Below are positions 32,772 to 41,806 of a stretch of DNA of 64,000 nt, in pieces. This DNA comes from CAVVAH01 sp963746175 (GTDB taxonomy: Bacteria > Actinomycetota > Actinomycetes > JACCUZ01): contig CAVVAH010000004.1 of NCBI GenBank assembly GCA_963746175.1, positions 434,001-498,000 of the forward strand. The letters are read 5' to 3'. The position numbers were made by a program, and so were the translations under genes. The notes beneath the pieces are model-generated. The model saw nothing but the letters and a program-made list of their open reading frames with translations, ran no database searches and was not told where the DNA came from. The stretch's first letter is position 1. The number at the start of each line of letters is the position of its first letter.

Positions 32772-33764
32772 TCAGGTGGCGCGGCCGACGACCTGGTGGC
32801 ACAGGGCTTCGAGCGCTGCCTTGGCCGGCGAGTCCGGCAGCGGCGCGAGCGTCTCCCGCGCGGCGTCCGCCCAGCGGGTGACCTCGGCCTGCGCCTCGGC
32901 CATCGCCGGGTGGGCGCGCAGCAGCGCCAGCGCCTCGCGGTGGTCGGCGTCGGCGGCAAGGCCGGAGTCGAGCAGAGCGACGAGGCGGGCGTCCTCGGGC
33001 CGGGCGGCCCGGCGCATGAGGAGTACGGGCAGCGTGGGGATGCCCTCGCGGAGGTCGGTCCCGGGGGTCTTGCCCGACTCGGTGCTGTCGGACAGCACGT
33101 CGAGCAGGTCGTCGGACAGCTGGAAGGCGACGCCGAAGCGCTCGCCGTACCGGGTCAGGACGTCGACCGCCTGCTCGTCCGCGCCGGAGAGCATCGCGCC
33201 GAACCGGGCGGATGTCGCGATGAGGGATCCCGTCTTGTCCGCGAGCACGGAGAGGTAGTGCTCGACCTGGTCGGCGCCCTCGACGGGGCCGACCGTCTCG
33301 CGGATCTGACCGGTGACGAGGCGCTCGAAGGTGCGGGCCTGCAACCGGACCGCCTCGGGGCCGAGGTCGGCGAGGATGTCGGACGCCCGGGCGAAGAGGA
33401 AGTCGCCCGTGAGGATCGCGACCGAGTTGTCCCACCGGGCGTTGGCGCTGGCGGCGCCGCGGCGCAGGTCGGCCTCGTCCATGACGTCGTCGTGGTACAG
33501 CGTCGCGAGGTGGGTGAGCTCGACGACGACGGCAGCGGGTACGACGCCGGGCGCGGCCGGGTCCCCGAGGTGCGCCGCCAGCAGCACGAGCAGCGGCCGG
33601 GACCGCTTGCCGCCGGCGTCGACCAGGTGCCGGGAGGCCTCGGTGACGAACGGGTAGTCGCTCTTCACCGCGTCGTGCAGCGCCGACTCGACCTGCGCCA
33701 GACCAGCCCGCAGCGCTTCTTCGAGCGCGGGGTCGGCCGTGAGAGCGGCGCTGTCGGTGGGCAC
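32772..33764 (-). CDS. Polyprenyl diphosphate synthase (menaquinone side chain)
   Basis: 330 residues, trans-isoprenyl synthase fold. First Asp-rich motif LYHDDVMDEADLRRG, second FQLSDDLLDV, plus GGKRSRPLLVLLAAHLGD near the N-terminus. It lengthens isoprenyl diphosphate for the menaquinone tail; the chain length cannot be read by eye. GTG at 33764 has an AGGAAG ribosome site and lies ten bases after the nuoN1 stop, at the 3' end of the complex I operon, so respiration and quinone supply are co-expressed. Followed by the composite palindrome. Confidence 0.92.
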   Translation of the reverse strand: MPTDSAALTADPALEEALRAGLAQVESALHDAVKSDYPFVTEASRHLVDAGGKRSRPLLVLLAAHLGDPAAPGVVPAAVVVELTHLATLYHDDVMDEADLRRGAASANARWDNSVAILTGDFLFARASDILADLGPEAVRLQARTFERLVTGQIRETVGPVEGADQVEHYLSVLADKTGSLIATSARFGAMLSGADEQAVDVLTRYGERFGVAFQLSDDLLDVLSDSTESGKTPGTDLREGIPTLPVLLMRRAARPEDARLVALLDSGLAADADHREALALLRAHPAMAEAQAEVTRWADAARETLAPLPDSPAKAALEALCHQVVGRAT

Positions 33765-33774
33765 GTCAGACTTC

Positions 33775-35343
33775 CTACCGGACGAGCTGCGACGCCGTGC
33801 CGGCGAGGTCGAGGACCTGTGACGGCCACACGCCGAGCAGCAGGGTCACCCCGACGCCCAGGGAGATGGTCAGGGTGGTGAGCGGACTGGGCACGACGAC
33901 CGTCGGGCCCTCCGGGGCGGGTGCCGAGAAGAACATGAGCACGACGACCCGGAAGTAGAAGAACGCTGCGATCGCGCTGGCGACCACTCCGATCACGACG
34001 AGCCAGCCGGTGCCGGCGGTCGCAGCAGCGTTGAAGACGGCGAACTTCGCGGTGAAGCCGCTCGTCAGCGGGATGCCGGCGAACGCGGCGAGGAAGAACG
34101 TGAAGACCACCGCGGTGATCGGAGACCGCTTGGCCAGGCCGGCCCACTGCGAGAGGTGCGTCGCCTCACCGGCCGAGTCGCGCACGAGCGTCACCACCGC
34201 GAAGGCGCCGATGGTGGAGAAGCCGTAGGCGAGCAGGTAGAAGAGCACCGACGAGATCCCGAGGATCTCGCCGTCCTTGAGCGAGTCGGTCGCCGACAGG
34301 CCGACCAGCACGAACCCGGCGTGCGCGATGGACGAGTACGCGAGCATCCGCTTCACGTCGGTCTGGGTGAGCGCGACCACCGAGCCCACGACCATCGTGA
34401 GGATGGCGACGCCGTAGATCACCGGCTGCCACTCCCACGCGAGGCCGCCGACGCCGACGTAGAGGACACGCAGCAGGGCGCCGAACGCCGCGACCTTGGT
34501 GCAGGCGGCCATGAAGCCGGTCACAGGTGTCGGGGCACCCTGGTAGACGTCCGGCGTCCACGAGTGGAACGGGACCGCACCGACCTTGAAGAGCAGTCCG
34601 ACGGTGACCAGCGCGGTGCCGATGAGCAGCAACGCGTCGTCGCCCGAGTTGCTGCTCACGGCGTCGGCGATGCCCGACAGCCGCACCGTGCCGGCGTAGC
34701 CGTAGAGCAGGGCCACGCCGTAGAGGAAGAACGCCGACGAGAACGACCCGAGGAGGAAGTACTTGAGCGAGGCCTCCTGGCTGAGCAGCCGCCGGCGGCG
34801 CGCCAGGCCGCAGAGCAGGTACAGCGGCAGGGACAGCACCTCGAGCGCGACGAACATCGTCAGGAGGTCGTTGGCGGCCGGGAAGAGGAGCATCCCGCCG
34901 ACGGCGAAGGACAGCAACGGGAAGATCTCGGTCTGCGTGACGCCGTTCGCGACCAGCGTGCGCTCGTGCTGGGACCCGGGCATCGACGAGCCGGCCGGCG
35001 CGAACGGCCCACCGGTGTCGAGGCCGCGCTCGGCGCAGGCCAGCACGCCGGGGATCGCGAGCAGCAGGATCGTGCCCTGCAGGAACAGCGCGGGACCGTC
35101 GACGGCGACTGATCCCTCGGCCGTGATCTCCGCGCGCCCGGCGAGGTAGACCACCGACACGAACGCAGCGATGAGGCCGGCGATGGTCAGCCCGAGCTGG
35201 GTCTCGTAGCGGAAGCGCCGGCCCATGAAGGCCTCGACGAGCACGCTGACCAGCGCCACGCCGAAGACGATGAGGATCGGCAGCAGCTTGCTGTACTCGA
35301 TCGACGGGGTGTCGAAGGTGGCGGCGACGACGGCGGTGCTCAC
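33775..35343 (-). CDS. nuoN: NADH-quinone oxidoreductase subunit N
   Basis: 522 residues, antiporter-like subunit, last nuo gene of the complete operon. Motifs: NDLLTMFVALEVLSLPLYLLCG, KYFLLGSFSSAFFLYGVALLYG, AVPFHSWTPDVYQGAPTPVTGFMA and KRMLAYSSIAHAGF. Its C-terminus (PLTTLTISLGVGVTLLLGVWPSQVLDL) is a useful guide to what the frameshifted NuoN2 end should look like. GTG at 35343 overlaps the nuoM stop (GTGA). Confidence 0.96.
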   Translation of the reverse strand: MSTAVVAATFDTPSIEYSKLLPILIVFGVALVSVLVEAFMGRRFRYETQLGLTIAGLIAAFVSVVYLAGRAEITAEGSVAVDGPALFLQGTILLLAIPGVLACAERGLDTGGPFAPAGSSMPGSQHERTLVANGVTQTEIFPLLSFAVGGMLLFPAANDLLTMFVALEVLSLPLYLLCGLARRRRLLSQEASLKYFLLGSFSSAFFLYGVALLYGYAGTVRLSGIADAVSSNSGDDALLLIGTALVTVGLLFKVGAVPFHSWTPDVYQGAPTPVTGFMAACTKVAAFGALLRVLYVGVGGLAWEWQPVIYGVAILTMVVGSVVALTQTDVKRMLAYSSIAHAGFVLVGLSATDSLKDGEILGISSVLFYLLAYGFSTIGAFAVVTLVRDSAGEATHLSQWAGLAKRSPITAVVFTFFLAAFAGIPLTSGFTAKFAVFNAAATAGTGWLVVIGVVASAIAAFFYFRVVVLMFFSAPAPEGPTVVVPSPLTTLTISLGVGVTLLLGVWPSQVLDLAGTASQLVR

Positions 35344-36893
35344 TCCCCGCTCCCTTCGCTCAGGGTGCCAGCAGGCACGACTGGCTTGGGATCGGTGACG
35401 CCCACCTGCTGCATGGTCCGGTCCACCGCCGGGTTGATGACGTCGAGCAGCGGCTTCGGGAAGAACCCGAGCGCGATGATGATGGCGATGAGCGGCCCGA
35501 CGACCCATGCCTCGCGCACGTCGAGGTCGCGCAGGCCCTTGGTGGCCTCGGTGGGCTCACCGGTCATCGTGCGCTGGTACATGAGCAGGATGTAGAGCGA
35601 GGCCAGGATGATTCCACCCGTCGCGACGACGGCCGCCACCTCGTACCGCGTGAAGGTGCCGACCAGCACCAGGAACTCGCTGACGAAGCTGGACAGGCCG
35701 GGCAGGGCGAGGCTGGACAGGCCCGCGACGAGGAAGGTGCCCGCCAGCATCGGGGCGACCTTCTGGACGCCGCCGTAGTCGGCGATCAGGCGCGAGCCGC
35801 GCCGGCTGATGAGGAACCCGGCGATGAGGAAGAGTGCGGCGGTCGAGAAGCCGTGGTTGACCATGTAGAGCGTCGAGCCGGACTGGCCCTGGGTCGTCAT
35901 GGCGAAGATTCCCAGCACGATGAAGCCGAAGTGGCTGATCGAGGTGTAGGCGATCAGGCGCTTCATGTCGGTCTGGCCGATGGCCAGCAGCGCGCCGTAC
36001 AGGATGCCGATGACCGCGAGCGTGAGCACGACCGGTGTCGCCCACTGCGAGGCGTCCGGGAACAGCGGCAGGCAGAACCGGATCATGCCGAACGTGCCGA
36101 CCTTGTCGAGCACGCCGACGAGCAGCACCGCACCACCGGGCGGCGACTCGGCGGCGGCGTCGGGCAACCACGTGTGCACCGGCCAGAGCGGCGCCTTGAT
36201 GGCGAACGCGATGAAGAACCCGACGAACAGCAGCCGCTCGGTGCCGGTGCCCATGTCGGTGCCGAGCAGGTTCTCGAAGAGGAAGGCCTTCGAGCCGCCG
36301 TCGGACACGACGTAGAGGCCGATGACCGCCGCCAGCATCAGCAGTCCGCCGGCGAGCGAGTACAGGAGGAACTTCACCGCGGCGTAGGAGCGCTGGGCGC
36401 CGCCGTACGACCCGATGATGAAGTACATCGGGACGAGCATCGCCTCGAACAGGACGTAGAAGAAGAACACGTCGGTCGCCGAGAAGACACCGATCATGAA
36501 CGTCTCCAGCAGGAGCAGCAGCGCGAAGTAGCCCTTGGCATTGCGTGCCCGGTCACCCTGCTGCGGGCCGTCGATGTCGTGCCAGGACGCGAGGATGCAG
36601 ACCGGCGTGAGCACCGTGGCCATCGCGATGAGGACCAGGGCGATGCCGTCGATGCCGAGGGCGTAGCTGACACCGAACTGCGGGATCCACTCGTGGACCT
36701 CGCTGAACTGGAACATCTCCTTGCTGCCGGACTCGAACTGCAGCGCCATCGCGATGGTCATGGCGAGCGGGACGAGGGAGATGACGAACGCCGCCTGCTT
36801 CGCGAGCAGGTCGCGTCCGGCGGGCAGCGCCGCGACGAGGGCGGCACCGACGAGCGGGACGGCGGCGAGGGTGGTGAGCCAGGGGAAGTCCAT
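35340..36893 (-). CDS. nuoM: NADH-quinone oxidoreductase subunit M
   Basis: 517 residues. Antiporter-like proton pump: FFYVLFEAMLVPMYFIIGSYGG, LWPVHTWLPDAAAESPPGGAVLLVGVLDKVGTFGMIRFCLP, KRLIAYTSISHFGF. The helix-breaking segments and key Lys and Glu are in place. ATG at 36893 is three bases downstream of the nuoL stop. Confidence 0.96.
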   Translation of the reverse strand: MDFPWLTTLAAVPLVGAALVAALPAGRDLLAKQAAFVISLVPLAMTIAMALQFESGSKEMFQFSEVHEWIPQFGVSYALGIDGIALVLIAMATVLTPVCILASWHDIDGPQQGDRARNAKGYFALLLLLETFMIGVFSATDVFFFYVLFEAMLVPMYFIIGSYGGAQRSYAAVKFLLYSLAGGLLMLAAVIGLYVVSDGGSKAFLFENLLGTDMGTGTERLLFVGFFIAFAIKAPLWPVHTWLPDAAAESPPGGAVLLVGVLDKVGTFGMIRFCLPLFPDASQWATPVVLTLAVIGILYGALLAIGQTDMKRLIAYTSISHFGFIVLGIFAMTTQGQSGSTLYMVNHGFSTAALFLIAGFLISRRGSRLIADYGGVQKVAPMLAGTFLVAGLSSLALPGLSSFVSEFLVLVGTFTRYEVAAVVATGGIILASLYILLMYQRTMTGEPTEATKGLRDLDVREAWVVGPLIAIIIALGFFPKPLLDVINPAVDRTMQQVGVTDPKPVVPAGTLSEGSGE

Positions 36894-36895
36894 GG

Positions 36896-38815
36896 TCAGA
36901 GCCTCACCAGCAGCATGGCGCCTACCAGGACGGCGGCGCCCGCGAACATCGACAGGGCGTACGAGCGGACGAAGCCGGTCTGCAACCGGCGCAGGCGTCC
37001 GGAGGTGCCGCCGATCAGCGCGGCCAGACCGTTGATGGCGCCGTCGACGCCGCGGTTGTCGACGAAGACGAGCGACCGGGTGAGGTACTGCCCCGGCCGC
37101 ATGAGGACCGCCTCGTTGACGGTGTCCTGGTAGAGGTCCTGGCGGGCCGCCCGGGTCAGGACCGAGCCGACCGGCGCGGTGACCGGCACCCGGCTGCGCA
37201 GGTACATCGACCACGCCAGGCCGGCCCCGACCACGACCAGCAGCACGGTCAGCGTGGTGAGGACCGGCACGGCGAGCACGGGTTCCTGCTCGGCGTGCTC
37301 CCCCACCACGGGCTCGAGCCAGTCCTGGATGGCGCCGGTGGGACCGAGGACCAGACCGAGCAGCGCGGAGCCCACGGCCAGCACCATCAGCGGGACGGTC
37401 ATCACCAGCGGCGACTCGTGCGGGTGCACGTCGTCGGTCCACCGGCGCTCGCCGTGGAAGGTGAGCAGGAACAGCCGGGTCATGTAGAACGCCGTGATGC
37501 CGGCACCGATCAGTGCGGCGAGGCCGAACACCCAGGGCCGCCAGCCGTCGCCGATGAACGCCGCCTCGATGATCTTGTCCTTGCTCCAGAAGCCGGACAG
37601 CCCCGGGAAGCCGATGATCGCCAGCCAGCCGAGGCCGAAGGTCACCCAGGTGATCTTCATGACCGCCGAGAGGCCGCCGAAGCGGCGCATGTCGACCTGG
37701 TCGTTCATGCCGTGCATGACCGACCCCGCGCCGAGGAACATCCCGGCCTTGAAGAAGCCGTGCGTCAGCAGGTGGAAGATCGCGAACGCGTAGCCGACCG
37801 GGCCGAGGCCGGCCGCCAGCATCATGTAGCCGATCTGGCTCATGGTCGAGGCCGCGAGCGCCTTCTTGATGTCGTCCTTCGCGCAGCCGATCACCGCGCC
37901 GAAGAGCAGTGTGACCGCGCCGACGATGACGACGACCAGCTGGGCGTCCGGGGCGCCGTCGAAGATCGGCGCCGACCGGACGACGAGGTAGACGCCGGCG
38001 GTGACCATGGTCGCCGCGTGGATCAGCGCCGACACCGGCGTGGGGCCGGCCATGGCGTCGCCGAGCCACGACTGCAGCGGGAACTGCGCCGACTTGCCGC
38101 ACGCGGCGAGCAGCAGCATCAGGCCGATAGCCGTCAGCGTGCCCTCGCTCGCGCCGTCGGCTGCGCCGAAGACCTGGTCGAAGCTCACCCCTCCGAACTG
38201 CGCGAACATGATCATGATGGCGACGGAGAGCCCGAAGTCGCCGACCCGGTTGGCGACGAAGGCCTTCTTCGCGGCGGCGGCGTAGGTCGGGTTGAAGTTC
38301 CAGAACCCGATGAGCAGGTACGACGCCAGTCCGACGCCCTCCCACCCGACGTACAGCACGAGATAGCTGTCGGCCAGGACGAGCAGGAGCATCGCGGCGA
38401 CGAACAGGTTGAGGTAGCCGAAGAACCGCCGACGGTCGACGTCGTGCTCCATGTACCCGATGGAGTACACGTGGATGAGCGTCCCGACGAACGTCACGAG
38501 CAGGACGAAGCACATCGACAGCGGGTCGATCCGCAGGCCGACGTCGACCTGGAGGCTGCCGGCCGGGATCCAGCTGAACAGGTGCTGCCCGACCGAGCGC
38601 TCCTCGGGGTCCTTGCCGAGGAGCGCGATGTACTGCAGCAGGCCGACGACGAACGCCAGCGCCGGCATCGCCGTGCCGAACAGGTGTCCCCACTTGTCGG
38701 TGCGGCGACCGCCGAGCAGCAGCACTGCGGCGCCGAGCAGCGGCAGCCCGATGAGCAGCCAGCCGAGGGACAGGACCCCGGTGGCGTTCTCAGTCGTCAT
38801 GGCAGTCGTCGACAT
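36896..38815 (-). CDS. nuoL: NADH-quinone oxidoreductase subunit L
   Basis: 639 residues. N-terminal antiporter domain with YVGWEGVGLASYLLIGFW, KKAFVANRVGDFGLS, AQFPLQSWLGDAMAGPTPVSALIHAATMVTAGVYLV and the long C-terminal lateral helix ending in YALSMFAGAAVLVGAMLLV. ATG at 38815 lies nine bases after the nuoK stop. Full length for the family. Confidence 0.96.
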   Translation of the reverse strand: MSTTAMTTENATGVLSLGWLLIGLPLLGAAVLLLGGRRTDKWGHLFGTAMPALAFVVGLLQYIALLGKDPEERSVGQHLFSWIPAGSLQVDVGLRIDPLSMCFVLLVTFVGTLIHVYSIGYMEHDVDRRRFFGYLNLFVAAMLLLVLADSYLVLYVGWEGVGLASYLLIGFWNFNPTYAAAAKKAFVANRVGDFGLSVAIMIMFAQFGGVSFDQVFGAADGASEGTLTAIGLMLLLAACGKSAQFPLQSWLGDAMAGPTPVSALIHAATMVTAGVYLVVRSAPIFDGAPDAQLVVVIVGAVTLLFGAVIGCAKDDIKKALAASTMSQIGYMMLAAGLGPVGYAFAIFHLLTHGFFKAGMFLGAGSVMHGMNDQVDMRRFGGLSAVMKITWVTFGLGWLAIIGFPGLSGFWSKDKIIEAAFIGDGWRPWVFGLAALIGAGITAFYMTRLFLLTFHGERRWTDDVHPHESPLVMTVPLMVLAVGSALLGLVLGPTGAIQDWLEPVVGEHAEQEPVLAVPVLTTLTVLLVVVGAGLAWSMYLRSRVPVTAPVGSVLTRAARQDLYQDTVNEAVLMRPGQYLTRSLVFVDNRGVDGAINGLAALIGGTSGRLRRLQTGFVRSYALSMFAGAAVLVGAMLLVRL

Positions 38816-38824
38816 GTCGTGGCC

Positions 38825-39124
38825 TCAGTACTTCAGCAGGTTGGCGCCGTCGACCGAGGCCGACCGGCGGGTCCGGAAGATGGTCACGATGATGGCGAGG
38901 CCGACGACGACCTCGGCCGCGGCCACCACCATCACGAAGAATGCGATGACCTGGCCGTCGAGGTTGCCCTTCATCCGCGCGAAGGTCACGAACGCGAGGT
39001 TCGTGGCGTTGAGCATCAGCTCGATGCACATGAACACGACGATGGCGTTGCGGCGCAGGAGCACACCGGTCGCGCCGATCGAGAAGAGCAGCGCCGAGAG
39101 GTAGACGTAGTTCATCGGGTTCAT
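38825..39124 (-). CDS. nuoK: NADH-quinone oxidoreductase subunit K
   Basis: 99 residues, three helices; conserved glutamates in VFMCIELMLNATNLAFVTF and VVAAAEVVVGLAIIVTIF. The normal compact NuoK length, unlike the tailed NuoK2. ATG at 39124 overlaps the nuoJ stop by four bases. Confidence 0.96.
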   Translation of the reverse strand: MNPMNYVYLSALLFSIGATGVLLRRNAIVVFMCIELMLNATNLAFVTFARMKGNLDGQVIAFFVMVVAAAEVVVGLAIIVTIFRTRRSASVDGANLLKY

Positions 39125-39915
39125 GGCAGCGGGTCCTCGTCGTCGTCGCGTACGGCGACGTCCCGGCCGGAGCCGGGGACGCCGCGCACGTCACCGCGGG
39201 CGATGAGGACGGGCGACAGCGAGATCTGCGCGGGGCTGCCGTCGGGCAGCAGGGCCGGCGTGTCCACGGCGTTGTGCCGGGCGTACACGCCCGGGCCCGG
39301 CAGCGGCGCGCCGTAGGCACCCGGCAGGAACCGTTCACGGGACCGCTGCGTCTGGGTGACCCGCGCCTCGTGCCGCTCGCGGTGCGCCAGCACCATCGCG
39401 CCCATGGCCGCGGTGATCAGCAGCGCACTGGTCACCTCGAACGCGAACACGTAGCGGCTGAAGATGAGGTTTGCGAGGCCCTGGACGTTGCCGTCCTGGT
39501 TGGCCTCCTTCAGACCGGCGTTGGTTGTTACGGCATCGCCGATGCCGAACACCAGCAGCGCGCCGAAACCGATGGCCGCCACGAGTGCGGCGATCCGCTG
39601 CCCGCGCAGAGTCTCGACCAGCGAGTCGGACGAGTCGACGCCGACCAGCATGAGGACGAAGAGGAACAGCATCATCACGGCGCCGGTGTAGACGACGACC
39701 TGGACGACGCCGAGGAACGGGGCGTCCTGCGCGAGGTAGAGCACGGCGAGCGAGAGCATCGTCGCGGCGAGCAGGAGGGCCGAGTGCACCGCCTTGCGCG
39801 AGAAGAGGACGCCGAGAGCGGAGAGCACCGCGACCGGCCCCAGGATCCAGAACGTCACGGCCTCGCCGGTGCCGGTGTCCGTCGCCGCCGCGAGCAGCTG
39901 GCCGGAGGCGGTCAC
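39121..39915 (-). CDS. nuoJ: NADH-quinone oxidoreductase subunit J
   Basis: 264 residues. Five helices, including FLGVVQVVVYTGAVMMLFLFVLMLVG (the pi-bulge helix), followed by an unusual polar C-terminal extension of about 80 residues after LVAHRERH-like AMVLAHRERHEARV. The tail (LPGPGVYARHNAVDTPALLP) is typical of actinobacterial NuoJ and probably cytoplasmic. GTG at 39915 overlaps the nuoI stop. Confidence 0.95.
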   Translation of the reverse strand: MTASGQLLAAATDTGTGEAVTFWILGPVAVLSALGVLFSRKAVHSALLLAATMLSLAVLYLAQDAPFLGVVQVVVYTGAVMMLFLFVLMLVGVDSSDSLVETLRGQRIAALVAAIGFGALLVFGIGDAVTTNAGLKEANQDGNVQGLANLIFSRYVFAFEVTSALLITAAMGAMVLAHRERHEARVTQTQRSRERFLPGAYGAPLPGPGVYARHNAVDTPALLPDGSPAQISLSPVLIARGDVRGVPGSGRDVAVRDDDEDPLP

Positions 39916-40478
39916 GCGTCATCCTCCGCCGCTGCCGTGCGCGCCGCGACGTAGCGCTCCTGCGCTGCCGTGCCCCGGGTGACCTTGCCCTGGTAGTAGG
40001 CGGTGTCGTCGGCGCCCTCGACCATCGGGTGCGGAGCCGGCACCATCCCCGCGAGCATCGGGGCGAGCAGGTCCTGCTTCTCGTAGATGAGCTTGGCCCG
40101 TGTGTCGTCGGCGAGCTCGTACTCGTTGCTCATCGTGAGAGCGCGCGTCGGGCAGGCCTCGATGCACAGCCCGCAGAAGATGCAGCGCAGGTAGTTGATC
40201 TGGTAGACGCGGCCGTAGCGCTCACCGGGGGAGAACCGCTCGCCGTCGCTGTTGTCGGCGCCCTCGACGTAGATGGCGTCCGCGGGGCAGGCCCAGGCGC
40301 ACAGCTCGCAGCCGATGCACTTCTCCAGGCCGTCCGGGTGCCGGTTGAGGACGTGCCGGCCGTGGAACCGCGGCTCGGTCGGCTTCTTCTCGTCGGGGTA
40401 CTGCTCGGTCACGACCTTCTTGAACATCGTCCCGAAGGTCACGCCGAACCCCTTGAGCTGGGCGAGGTAGTCGGTCAC
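39912..40478 (-). CDS. nuoI: NADH-quinone oxidoreductase subunit I (2x[4Fe-4S])
   Basis: 188 residues. Ferredoxin motifs CIGCELCAWACP and CIFCGLCIEACP bind N6a/N6b. N-terminal amphipathic helix LKGFGVTFGTMFKKVVTEQYPDEK. GTG at 40478 overlaps the nuoH stop (GTGA). The C-terminal tail (TAAQERYVAARTAAAEDDA) is charged and Ala-rich. Confidence 0.96.
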   Translation of the reverse strand: MTDYLAQLKGFGVTFGTMFKKVVTEQYPDEKKPTEPRFHGRHVLNRHPDGLEKCIGCELCAWACPADAIYVEGADNSDGERFSPGERYGRVYQINYLRCIFCGLCIEACPTRALTMSNEYELADDTRAKLIYEKQDLLAPMLAGMVPAPHPMVEGADDTAYYQGKVTRGTAAQERYVAARTAAAEDDA

Positions 40479-41806
40479 GCGTCGTCCCTCCCGTCCGTCG
40501 TGCCCGTCGGCGTGCCCGTGCCGGCGTCCGGGTCTCCTGCGCCGACCGACGTGAGAGCCGGCAGCTGCTGCCCCGGGAGCGGCGGCACCGGGTGCCCGCC
40601 GGCCATCGGGTCCCACTCCGTCTCGACGGTCGGCAGCTCGTCGGGCTGCTGCCTCGCCGCGACCAGGTCCCACACGAAGGTCAGGGCGATGAGGACGACC
40701 GCGACCGCGCCACCGTAGAGAAGCACCTCGCGGGTGTCGAACGTGTACCTCGCGTTGAGGGCTCGGACGGTGGCCACCATGAGCAGCCAGCCGATAGCGA
40801 CGGGGATGAGCACCTTCCAGCCCAGTCGCATGAACTGGTCGTAGCGCAGCCGCGGCAGCGTGCCGCGCAGCCAGATGAAGAAGAAGATGAAGAGCAGCAC
40901 CTTGGCGACGAACCAGAGGATCGGCCACCAGTCCTGGTTAGACCCCTCCCAGAGCGACAGCGGCCACGGCGCCCGCCAGCCGCCGAGGAACAGCGTGGTG
41001 GCCAGCGCCGAGACGGTGACCATGTTGACGTACTCGGCGAGGAAGAACAGGGCGAACTTCAGCGACGAGTACTCCGTGTGGAAGCCGCCCACCAGCTCGC
41101 CCTCGGCCTCGGGCAGGTCGAACGGCGCCCGGTTCGTCTCCCCGATCATCGAGATCACGTAGATCACGAACGACGGGAAGAGCAGCACGGCGTACCAGTA
41201 GTCGCCCTGCGCCGCGACGATCTCCGACGTCGACATCGAGCCGGCGTAGAGGAAGACGCCGACGAACGACAGACCCATCGCGACCTCGTAGGAGATCATC
41301 TGGGCCGACGAGCGCAGGCCGCCGAGCAGCGGGTACGTCGAGCCGCTGGACCAGCCGGCGAGCACGATGCCGTAGATGCCGACCGAGGCGACCGCGAGGA
41401 TGTAGAGCACCGCGACGGGCAGGTCGGTCAGCTGCAGGTGCGTCCGGTGCCCGGCGATCGAGACCTCGGGGCCGAACGGCATGACCGCGAAGGCGAGGAA
41501 CGCCGGCGTCGCGGAGATGATGGGCGCGAGGACGAAGACCACCTTGTCGGCGGCCTTCGGGATGATGTCCTCCTTCAGCGCCAGCTTGATGCCGTCGGCC
41601 AGCGACTGCAGCAGGCCCTGCGGCCCGACCCGGTTCGGGCCGATGCGCTGCTGCATCCGGGCCACGACCCGGCGCTCCCACCAGATCGAGAACAGCGTCA
41701 TCACGACGAGGAACACGAAGACGACCAGCACCTTCGCGAGCACCAGCCACCACGGGTCGGTGCCGAAGCCCTGGACCTCGGGCGACGCGAGCAGGTCAGC
41801 ACTCAT
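40475..41806 (-). CDS. nuoH: NADH-quinone oxidoreductase subunit H
   Basis: 443 residues. Eight helices with RMQQRIGPNRVGPQGLLQSLADGIKLALKEDIIP, GETNRAPFDLPEAEGELVGGFHTEYSSLKFALFFLAEY and WLRGTLPRLRYDQFMRLGWK, forming the quinone tunnel entrance. A Pro/Gly-rich tail of about 60 residues after AARQQPDELPTVETEWD is normal for actinobacteria. ATG at 41806 overlaps the nuoG stop (ATGA). Confidence 0.96.
   Translation of the reverse strand: MSADLLASPEVQGFGTDPWWLVLAKVLVVFVFLVVMTLFSIWWERRVVARMQQRIGPNRVGPQGLLQSLADGIKLALKEDIIPKAADKVVFVLAPIISATPAFLAFAVMPFGPEVSIAGHRTHLQLTDLPVAVLYILAVASVGIYGIVLAGWSSGSTYPLLGGLRSSAQMISYEVAMGLSFVGVFLYAGSMSTSEIVAAQGDYWYAVLLFPSFVIYVISMIGETNRAPFDLPEAEGELVGGFHTEYSSLKFALFFLAEYVNMVTVSALATTLFLGGWRAPWPLSLWEGSNQDWWPILWFVAKVLLFIFFFIWLRGTLPRLRYDQFMRLGWKVLIPVAIGWLLMVATVRALNARYTFDTREVLLYGGAVAVVLIALTFVWDLVAARQQPDELPTVETEWDPMAGGHPVPPLPGQQLPALTSVGAGDPDAGTGTPTGTTDGRDDA

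Noticed and set aside
37295..39316. 670-codon plus-strand frame opposite nuoL/nuoK
   Set aside because: Antisense shadow; the minus strand holds intact nuoL, nuoK and nuoJ with family motifs.
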